Part shown: positions 6,924 to 13,163 of the stretch, piece by piece
Position numbering within the stretch: position 1 is the stretch's first letter
Layout: the number at the start of each line of letters is the position of its first letter
Assembly: GCF_001083785.1 (NCBI RefSeq)
Contig: NZ_LAVL01000043.1
Span: 1 to 57,170 of the forward strand
DNA length: 57,170 bases
Direction: 5' to 3'
Source: Nonomuraea sp. SBT364
GTDB lineage: Bacteria; Actinomycetota; Actinomycetes; Streptosporangiales; Streptosporangiaceae
Translations under genes and position numbers: made by a program
The notes under the pieces: generated by a model
The model's input: the letters and a program-made list of their open reading frames with translations, nothing else
Database searches by the model: none
Told to the model about the DNA's origin: nothing

Positions 6924-7832
6924 ATGTCCACCGTCCTCATCACCGGAGCCGCGACCGGCATCGGCAACCTCACCGCCCGGGCGCTCGCCCGGGCCGGGCA
7001 CACCGTGTGGGCCACCATGCTGGAGCCGTACGGGCTGAACGACGCGCACCGCCGGGAACTGCTCGACTGGGCCGAACGGCAGGGCGCAACCCTGCGCGTG
7101 GCCGAGCTGGACGTCACCTCGCAGGAGTCGGCCGACGCGGCCGTGGCCACCGTCCTGCGGGACGGCGGCGACCTCGACGTCGTGATCCAGAACGCGGGGC
7201 ACCTCTACATCGGATACACCGAGGCGTTCACCGCCGAGGACGTGGCACGCCTCTTCGACATCAACGTCATCGGCGCCCACCGGGTGAATCGGGCGGTCAT
7301 GCCCCATCTGCGCGGCCGCGGCACCGGGACCCTGCTGTACGTCGGCAGCACCATCATCGTCACCACGCCGCCCTTCCTCGGCCCGTACGCGGCGTCCAAG
7401 TCGGCGTTCGACACCCTGGCGGTGGCCACGTCGTACGAGGCGAACGCGTTCGGCATCGAGACCTGCATCGTCATGCCGGGTGCGATCACCCGGGGCACCC
7501 GGCACTTCCCCGACGCCACGCGTGCCGGTGACCTGGTCGTCTCCGCGGCGTACGCCGAGCTCGACCCGATGGTCGCGGGCAACGAGGAGGCGACCTCGGC
7601 GCTCTTCGTCCCCGGAGCCGACCCGAGTCCCGCCGGGGTCGCCGACGAGATCACGCGGATCCTCGCCCTCCCGCACGGCGCCAAGCCCTTCCGCAGCGTC
7701 GTCGACTTCACCGGGTCCGGCGTCGAGGCGGTCAACGACGTGGCCCGCGACACGCGCGAGGGCTTCGTCCGGCGCCTGGGGTTCGGCGAGCTGCTGACCC
7801 CCCGGCAGCGGCTCAGTCGTCGTGGGCGATGA
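6924..7832 (+). CDS. SDR-family oxidoreductase
   Basis: 302 aa. GAATGIGN cofactor motif, DVVIQNAGHL (NAG), Ser in VGSTI and YxxxK as YAASKSAF. The extended C-terminal part after residue 200 resembles SDRs annotated as short-chain aldehyde/alcohol reductases. ATG 6924 has GGAGAA upstream, 25 bases after the lipoprotein stop. It is the last gene of the TetR operon and overlaps the convergent MFS gene by 20 bases. Together with the first gene the operon encodes two SDRs around a membrane protein and a secreted dehydrogenase. Confidence 0.92.
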   Translation: MSTVLITGAATGIGNLTARALARAGHTVWATMLEPYGLNDAHRRELLDWAERQGATLRVAELDVTSQESADAAVATVLRDGGDLDVVIQNAGHLYIGYTEAFTAEDVARLFDINVIGAHRVNRAVMPHLRGRGTGTLLYVGSTIIVTTPPFLGPYAASKSAFDTLAVATSYEANAFGIETCIVMPGAITRGTRHFPDATRAGDLVVSAAYAELDPMVAGNEEATSALFVPGADPSPAGVADEITRILALPHGAKPFRSVVDFTGSGVEAVNDVARDTREGFVRRLGFGELLTPRQRLSRRGR

Positions 7833-9039
7833 GCATGAGCTGCCGCCACAGCACCACCACGAACACCGCCGAGCCGGCGAAGGCGAACCAGAAGGGGGCC
7901 GCGACGCCGAAGCGGGTGGCCAGAACACCGCCGATCAACGAGCCGACCACCAGTCCGCCGTAGACGCAGAGGGTGTTGACGCTGCCCACCCGGCCCTGGA
8001 GGTCGTGCGGGACCGCGCGCTGGCGGACGGTGACCGAGGTCGTCCCCCAGATGAACGCGTGCGCGCCGAACGCCAGGAAGATGCCCCCGGCTACCCACGG
8101 CGAATGGGTCAGGGCCAGGCCCAGGTGGGTGAGCGTTTCGATGATGAGCCCGATCCGCATCAGGGCGCCGAGGCTCACCCTGCGGGTGATGACCCCGTAC
8201 AGCCCGGTGCCGATCAGGCCGCCGATCCCGCCGATGGTGGTCATCAGCCCGAAGCCCATGGCGCCGAGGCCGAGCTGCTCCTGGGTGTAGAGGACGAGAA
8301 CCGACCAGGCCGCGCCGAACGTGAAGTTGAAGATCAGGATCGTGAGCGCCAGCGTGCGGATCGCCGCGTGCCGGATGGTCCAGCTGAACCCGGCGATCAG
8401 CTCCCGTACGGTGTTGGACCTGGGGTCGTCGGCCCGCCGGCCGTGCGGCGGCAACGTGATGCGGGAGACCAGCACCATCCCCGCCACCACCAGGAGCAAC
8501 TGGCCCGCGAACGGCCAGGCCCAGCCCAGGCCGAACAGCGCCGCGCCGACCGGCGGCCCGGCGAGCTGATTGAGCGTGATGAAGCCCGTGCCCAGGCGGG
8601 CGTTGGCGACGACGAGATCGTCCTTGCCGACCATCATGGGCGTCAGCGTGGCCGTCGCGCTGTCGGCGAACACCTCGGCGATGGACCGGAGGGTGAGCGC
8701 CACGAGTGCCGTCGCCACGGTGACCGTGCCGGTCACCGTGAGCGCGACGAGCGCCACCAGCACCACGGCCCGCACCGCGTTCGCGACGAGCACGATCGTG
8801 CGCCGGTTGCGGCGATCCGACAGCACGCCCGCCGACAGGCTGAACAGCAGCGGCGGCGCCCAGCCCACCAGGGCCGACAGCGAGATCATCAGCGGGTCGC
8901 GGGTCAACGTCGCGATCAGCAGGGGACCCGCGGCGGCCGCGACGCCGTCACCGAGATTCGTCAGCCAGCTCGAGCCCAGGAGCCACCGGAATCCCGTCCC
9001 CAGCCGGGCAGGAAGGACTCGCTCCACCACGGTAGTCAC
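7813..9039 (-). CDS. MFS transporter (probable drug/efflux type)
   Basis: About 408 aa with 11-12 transmembrane helices. The MFS loop motif appears as GVLSDRRNRRTI between helices 2 and 3, and the second half has GLYGVITRRV. It resembles the actinobacterial enterobactin-exporter-like/macrolide efflux group (VTTVVERVLPARLG... WLLGSSWLTNLGDG). The start is uncertain: I chose GTG 9039 because the family pattern begins there and the frame further upstream runs into the divergent ArsR gene. There is no strong ribosome site; GTG 9030 is an alternative. It is divergent from the ArsR-SRPBCC pair, whose operator at 9133-9152 could also affect it. The substrate cannot be told. Confidence 0.85.
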   Translation of the reverse strand: MTTVVERVLPARLGTGFRWLLGSSWLTNLGDGVAAAAGPLLIATLTRDPLMISLSALVGWAPPLLFSLSAGVLSDRRNRRTIVLVANAVRAVVLVALVALTVTGTVTVATALVALTLRSIAEVFADSATATLTPMMVGKDDLVVANARLGTGFITLNQLAGPPVGAALFGLGWAWPFAGQLLLVVAGMVLVSRITLPPHGRRADDPRSNTVRELIAGFSWTIRHAAIRTLALTILIFNFTFGAAWSVLVLYTQEQLGLGAMGFGLMTTIGGIGGLIGTGLYGVITRRVSLGALMRIGLIIETLTHLGLALTHSPWVAGGIFLAFGAHAFIWGTTSVTVRQRAVPHDLQGRVGSVNTLCVYGGLVVGSLIGGVLATRFGVAAPFWFAFAGSAVFVVVLWRQLMLIAHDD

Positions 9040-9132
9040 GAGCGCAAAACCATACGTTTCCCGGACATCCACGGCAACGCGTTTTCCCGCCGGCGCGGCG
9101 TGGAGGCCGGTCGCGGTCACCCATCGACAAAC

Positions 9133-9152
9133 GCGTAACCAACAGGTTACGC
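9133..9152. promoter_or_regulatory. ArsR operator (perfect inverted repeat)
   Basis: GCGTAACC-AACA-GGTTACGC is a perfect 8-bp inverted repeat with a 4-base spacer, ending eight bases before the ArsR start. It fits autorepression by ArsR and may also touch the divergent MFS promoter. Confidence 0.75.
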
Positions 9153-9159
9153 TTTCCGG

Positions 9160-9522
9160 GTGGATGACGTGGCGGGAGCGATCGCGGATCCGGTGCGCCG
9201 GGAGATCCTGGTCATGCTGCGCGAGGGCAGGCGCTCGGCAGGAGAGATCGCCGGGCATTTCCAGATCACCAGGCCGGCCGTGAGCCGCCACCTACGGGTG
9301 CTCAGACGAAGCGGGCTCGTCCGCGACGAACTCGTCGGCCGGCAACGGCTCTACGAGCTCGACGCGGCACAGTTCGCCCAGCTGGCCGGCTGGCTCGCGC
9401 AGTTCGCCCCGCCGCTCGGCTGGGAGCACCGCCTCGACGCCCTGGAGACCGAGGTCTACCGGACCCGCCGCGAACGCCGCGCCCACACCGTGGCCGATCA
9501 AGCGAAGGAAGAAACCGCATGA
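9160..9522 (+). CDS. ArsR-family winged-helix repressor
   Basis: 120 aa. The winged helix is clear: ADPVRREILVMLREGRRSAG, then ITRPAVSRHLRVLRRSGLV and GRQRLYEL. There are no metal-binding cysteines, so it belongs to the SdpR-like, non-metal branch that usually sits with an SRPBCC gene. It starts at GTG 9160 directly after a perfect inverted repeat. The SRPBCC start overlaps its stop by four bases (ATGA), so the two are translationally coupled. Confidence 0.93.
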   Translation: MDDVAGAIADPVRREILVMLREGRRSAGEIAGHFQITRPAVSRHLRVLRRSGLVRDELVGRQRLYELDAAQFAQLAGWLAQFAPPLGWEHRLDALETEVYRTRRERRAHTVADQAKEETA

Positions 9523-10034
9523 ACCGTCACCCCACCGGCAAACTCTTCCGTACCGACGCCGGAGCCGATCTCGTCCTGACCCGGTCGTTCCGCGCGTCCG
9601 CCGAGGACGTGTGGGCCAGTCTCACCGAGTCCGAGCGCACGGCCCGCTGGTACGGCCCATGGGAGGGCGACGCGACGCCCGGGAGCACGATCAAGGTGCA
9701 GCTGGCGTTCGAGGACCAGGCGCCCTGGGTCGACATGCGCATCGACGCGTGCGAACCGCCACGGCGGCTGGCCCTGTCCGCGATCGACGAATCCGGCACC
9801 TGGCTCATCGAGGTGCACCTGTCCGAAGCTGACGGTTCGACCCTGCTGCGGTTCGTGCAGCATCTCGACACCGGCGAGAAGCTCGGCATGATCGGCGAGA
9901 TCGGCGCGGGCTGGGAGTACTACCTGGACATGCTCGTGGCCGCCCGTGACGGCTCCCCCGGACCGGACTTCGACGCCTACTACCCCGCGATGAAGCCCTA
10001 CTACGCCGGACTGGCCGCGCGCGACCTCCCCTGA
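9519..10034 (+). CDS. SRPBCC/AHSA1-domain protein
   Basis: 171 aa. START-like fold of the AHSA1 type: DLVLTRSFRASAEDVWASLT at the start, ERTARWYGPWEGD, and a C-terminal helix around GAGWEYYLDML. These proteins bind hydrophobic ligands and almost always pair with an ArsR regulator as here (4-base overlap). The exact role is unknown; sensing or sequestering a hydrophobic compound exported by the neighbouring MFS protein is a guess. Confidence 0.9.
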   Translation: MNRHPTGKLFRTDAGADLVLTRSFRASAEDVWASLTESERTARWYGPWEGDATPGSTIKVQLAFEDQAPWVDMRIDACEPPRRLALSAIDESGTWLIEVHLSEADGSTLLRFVQHLDTGEKLGMIGEIGAGWEYYLDMLVAARDGSPGPDFDAYYPAMKPYYAGLAARDLP

Positions 10035-10048
10035 CCACGCCGCCGTGC

Positions 10049-10420
10049 GAGGGGCGGCGGGTCCGTTCTCCCACTGCGCACCGACGTCGAGCCCCACCTT
10101 GCCGGATGCCGGCGGGCCCAGTGCCACCCGTCCGCCGAAATGGTCCGTCTCCTCGCCGCTGCCCGGGACGCCCACGCTGTCCTGGCTGAACGACCGGATC
10201 AGCGTGCCCGTAGGCGGCCAGCGACCAGCCGAACAAGCCGCCCGGGCGAGGGTCAGCGCCTGGCCGAAGCCGGCGTTCTCCCGGTTGGCGGGCGCGGGCA
10301 GCGGGACCAGCTCGCCGGCCGTCAGGAGGTGGACGGCGCCGCCGTCCCGCTGCCGGCTGACCGCGACGTCGTCACGGCCGTCGCCGTCGAAGTCGCGCGC
10401 GCTCGCCCGGCCGCACCCGC
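10049..10420 (-). pseudogene. Remnant of a secreted FG-GAP (VCBS) repeat protein
   Basis: The minus strand encodes DFDGDGRDDVAVS, a typical FG-GAP calcium loop, then a second repeat with DHFGGRVALG and VGLDVGAQWENG. No start codon, signal peptide or stop fits; the frame runs on without family features into the opposite-strand SRPBCC gene. About two repeats of a protein that normally has six or seven are left, so I read it as a decayed gene. It fills the gap between the SRPBCC and FAD-oxidase genes. Confidence 0.6.
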
Positions 10421-10521
10421 CCGCAGTGGGCCCGGCGTGGGGTGCGGACGGCCGCGGGGTGCCGCAGGCAGTGACCGGCTGTGCCGCACATCCGGAAGTC
10501 CGGCAGTTACCGGGGGAATCA

Positions 10522-10560
10522 GGCCAGGGCGGGTGGCGAGGGCCGAGGCCCGCCCTGGCC
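10522..10560 (-). terminator. Terminator of the AhpD-SDR-oxidase operon
   Basis: GGCCAGGGCGGG (10522-10533) and CCCGCCCTGGCC (10549-10560) form a perfect 12-bp stem with a 15-base loop, starting 10 bases past the oxidase stop. Confidence 0.7.
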
Positions 10561-10570
10561 GGGCGACGGT

Positions 10571-11860
10571 TCAGCCGGTGATCGGGAAGTTGGCGCGTAC
10601 GACGCCGCGGGGGTCGCGGTCCTGCTTGATCCGCGCCAGCCGCGCCACGGTCTCGGCGGGGAAGGCCTGGGTGGCGCTCTCGCCGGGCGCGAGGAAGGTG
10701 TACGGCTTGCGTCCGCTGACCGCCTCGCCCAGGTGCGCGACCAGCGCGGCCTGCTTGCCCTGCACCGCCTCGGCCAGGTGCGGCAGCCGCAGGCCGAGCA
10801 GGTAGAGCAGGTACGGCTCGGCGAGCGCTCCGCCGGGGCCGCCGTCCGGCCGCGCCTCGGCCAGGGCGCCGCCCAGGTGCCGGATCTGCAGGTTCAGCAG
10901 CGGCGCGAGGTCGGTGTCCGCGAGGACGTCGACGGGCAGCCCGGTCAGCAGTTCGGTGCGTGCCAGCATCGGACTGGGGTCGACCGGCTCGGCGGCGATG
11001 GCGCCGAGGTCGGCGACGTCCATCGGGCCGCGGCTGTCGGACAGGCTGCCGCCGATGGCCGCCAGCGAGGCCAGCAGGTCCTCCGCCTCGGCGGCCTCCC
11101 CGAGATAGGTCACGTCGATGCCGACCGTCGCCGGGGCGGGCGGCGGCGCGGCCATCCGGTTGAGCCACACCGACAGGCCGCGCGGCGCGTCCGCCGTGAT
11201 CGCCCGGTACGCCTCGAACACCTCGCCGGTGCGCGTGGCAGGCCACACGATGCGGCCGCCGTACAGCTGGGGCACCTCGTACAGGTTCAGCTCGACGGCG
11301 GTGATGACCGCGTAGTCGCCGCCGCCTCCGCGCAGCGCCCAGAACAGGTCGGCGTCGGAGCTCGCGGTCACGCGTACCTGCTCGCCCTCGGCGCCGACGA
11401 TCTCGAACGCGCGCACGGAGTCGGCGGCCCAGCCGTGCGCGCGGCCGAACCACGAGATGCCCCCGCCGGCGACGAACCCGGCGACGGAGACCGCCGGGCT
11501 GCTGCCCGCCAGGCCGGTCAGGCCGTGCTTGCCGGTCGCGGCCAGCACCTGCCCCCACCGCGCGCCGGCGCCGACCCGGGCCACCCGCTCGGCCGGGTCC
11601 ACCGCGATCTCGTCCAGACGGGCGGTACGCAGCAGGATCACCCCGTCGACGTCGCCGGAGGCGCCGTGTCCCGACGGCTGGGCGGTGACGGTCAGCCCGG
11701 CCCGGTGGGCGTAGCGGACCAGCGCGACCACGTCCGCGGCGTCGGCCACCTCCGCGACCGCGACCACCGGCTGGCGCACCCCCACCGCCCACGGCGCGGC
11801 GGCCTGTTCGAACCCGTCGTCGCCGGGCAGGAACACCCGGCCTTGCACGATTTCACGCAT
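10571..11860 (-). CDS. FAD-binding oxidoreductase (PCMH/berberine-bridge type)
   Basis: 429 aa. PCMH-type FAD domain: the His in PSGHGAS is the usual covalent FAD site, followed by VGAGARWGQVL and GLAGSSPAVSVAGFVAGGG, and DLFWALRGGGGDYAVIT. The C-terminal end DPRGVVRANFPI replaces the usual BBE ending DPxNxF. Such enzymes oxidise alcohols, sugars or polyketides using O2. The second flavin-link Cys of bicovalent members is not evident. It lies 10 bases after the SDR, third in an operon AhpD-SDR-oxidase. The substrate is unknown. Confidence 0.88.
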   Translation of the reverse strand: MREIVQGRVFLPGDDGFEQAAAPWAVGVRQPVVAVAEVADAADVVALVRYAHRAGLTVTAQPSGHGASGDVDGVILLRTARLDEIAVDPAERVARVGAGARWGQVLAATGKHGLTGLAGSSPAVSVAGFVAGGGISWFGRAHGWAADSVRAFEIVGAEGEQVRVTASSDADLFWALRGGGGDYAVITAVELNLYEVPQLYGGRIVWPATRTGEVFEAYRAITADAPRGLSVWLNRMAAPPPAPATVGIDVTYLGEAAEAEDLLASLAAIGGSLSDSRGPMDVADLGAIAAEPVDPSPMLARTELLTGLPVDVLADTDLAPLLNLQIRHLGGALAEARPDGGPGGALAEPYLLYLLGLRLPHLAEAVQGKQAALVAHLGEAVSGRKPYTFLAPGESATQAFPAETVARLARIKQDRDPRGVVRANFPITG

Positions 11861-11870
11861 GAGTCGCTCC

Positions 11871-12563
11871 TCAGAAGGGGATGGGGCCGTCGTCCTGGAC
11901 GAAGGCGGCGGTGGGGCCGTCCGGGCCGAGCAGCGCCATGGCCACGATCGGCGCGGCGCCCTCCTCGGGGGTCTTGATCCCGGCGCCGTGGTTGATGTCG
12001 GTCTTCACCCAGCCGGGGTCGACCGCGTTGACCTTGACGGGCGTGTCCCACAGCTCCTTGGCGTAGGACACGGTGATCATGTTGAGTGCGGCCTTCGACG
12101 AGCAATAGGCCAGGTTGAGCATCGGCCACAGCGGGTGCGTCCGGTCCAGGGCGCGGCCGGTCGAGCCGCGCTCGCTGGAGACGTTCACCACGCGCCCCGC
12201 CGGCGAGCGGCGCAGCAGCGGCAGCATCGCGTTCGTGACCTCGATGACGCCGAACACGTTCGTCTCGTACACCTGCCGGGCCTGCTCGGCCGTCGCCTGG
12301 CTCGGCGGCCCGTCGGGGAGGGCGATCCCGGCGTTGTTGACGAGGATGTCGAGCTTGCCGTACTCCGCCTCGATCCGCGCGGCGGCGGCGCGTACGGTGG
12401 CCGGGTCCGTGACGTCCAGGCGTACGTACGGCAGGCCGAGCCGCTCGGCGGCGGCCTCGTCCCGGGCGCCGACGAGCGCGGTGACGCCGCGCTCGGCCAG
12501 CAGCCGGGCGGTCGCCAGGCCGATGCCCCTGGTGGCCCCGGTGATCAGGGCGACGCTCACCAT
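11871..12563 (-). CDS. SDR-family oxidoreductase
   Basis: 230 aa. GATRGIG cofactor site, DILVNNAGIA, catalytic Ser in NVSSERGS and YCSSKAAL as YxxxK. The C-terminus VDPGWVKTDIN is the usual SDR feature. It starts at ATG 12563, overlapping the AhpD-like gene by seven bases, and ends 10 bases before the FAD oxidase, so the three are one operon. It may reduce or oxidise a carbonyl in the same pathway. Confidence 0.92.
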   Translation of the reverse strand: MVSVALITGATRGIGLATARLLAERGVTALVGARDEAAAERLGLPYVRLDVTDPATVRAAAARIEAEYGKLDILVNNAGIALPDGPPSQATAEQARQVYETNVFGVIEVTNAMLPLLRRSPAGRVVNVSSERGSTGRALDRTHPLWPMLNLAYCSSKAALNMITVSYAKELWDTPVKVNAVDPGWVKTDINHGAGIKTPEEGAAPIVAMALLGPDGPTAAFVQDDGPIPF

Positions 12564-13009
12564 GCCGCGCCCGCGACCTGCCGGGTGGTGGCGTTCAGGC
12601 GGTTCCACAGGTTGACGGTGGCGATCTGCAGCACCAGGGCGGCGAGTTCCTGCTCGGAGAAGTGGTCGGCGGCCTCGTCCCACACCGCGTCGCCGACCTG
12701 AACGCCGTCGGCCAGCCGGGTGGCCTCCTCGGCCAGGGCGAGCGCGGCGCGCTCGGCCTCGGTGAAGTACGGCGTCTCGCGCCACGCGGCCACGGCGAAC
12801 AGCCGCTCGTCGCTCTCGCCCTGCTTGCGCAGGTCCTTCGCGTGCATGTCCACGCACACGCCGCACCCGTTGATCTGGCTGGCGCGCAGCAGCACCAGGT
12901 CCACCGTGGTCCTGGGCAGCCCGGCCTGGTCGGCCGCCTTGCCGAGAGCGATCAGTGCCTGCATCGCACCCGGCAGGACCAGGGCGGGGTTCTTCATCCG
13001 GACTTCCAT
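12557..13009 (-). CDS. Carboxymuconolactone decarboxylase/AhpD-like protein
   Basis: 150 aa. AhpD-type helical protein with the CxxC-His active site (NGCGVCVDMHAKDL) and the conserved WRETPYFTEAERAALALAEE. This subgroup acts as alkylhydroperoxidase or is a companion of a dedicated sigma factor or regulator. It is the first gene of a three-gene operon whose promoter region (13010-13163) faces the AfsR-like regulator. A GAGGAG lies before ATG 13009. A role in peroxide or electrophile stress is inferred. Confidence 0.92.
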   Translation of the reverse strand: MEVRMKNPALVLPGAMQALIALGKAADQAGLPRTTVDLVLLRASQINGCGVCVDMHAKDLRKQGESDERLFAVAAWRETPYFTEAERAALALAEEATRLADGVQVGDAVWDEAADHFSEQELAALVLQIATVNLWNRLNATTRQVAGAAW

Positions 13010-13130
13010 GTCGTGACTCCTCAGCAGATTCGGTTACCTCGATGACGACGGCGGGCCCGAGAAGGTGACCGCCGTCCGCTGACGAGTTTCGGCAATGCCT
13101 CTGATGCGCCCGCGATGCGTGAGCTATGGG

Positions 13131-13157
13131 TTGGCGATATGTCGCACCTTGTACGAT
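13131..13157 (+). promoter_or_regulatory. Promoter for the AfsR-like gene, likely leaderless
   Basis: TTGGCG (13131-13136) and TACGAT (13152-13157) are 15 bases apart, and the GTG start at 13164 lies six bases past the -10. No ribosome site is visible, so the mRNA probably begins at the start codon. Confidence 0.45.
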
Positions 13158-13163
13158 CTCGGG

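Noticed and set aside
9498..11792. Long minus-strand frame running through the FAD oxidase, the FG-GAP remnant and the SRPBCC gene
   Set aside because: Only the short FG-GAP part has family features; the rest is an out-of-frame shadow of real genes.
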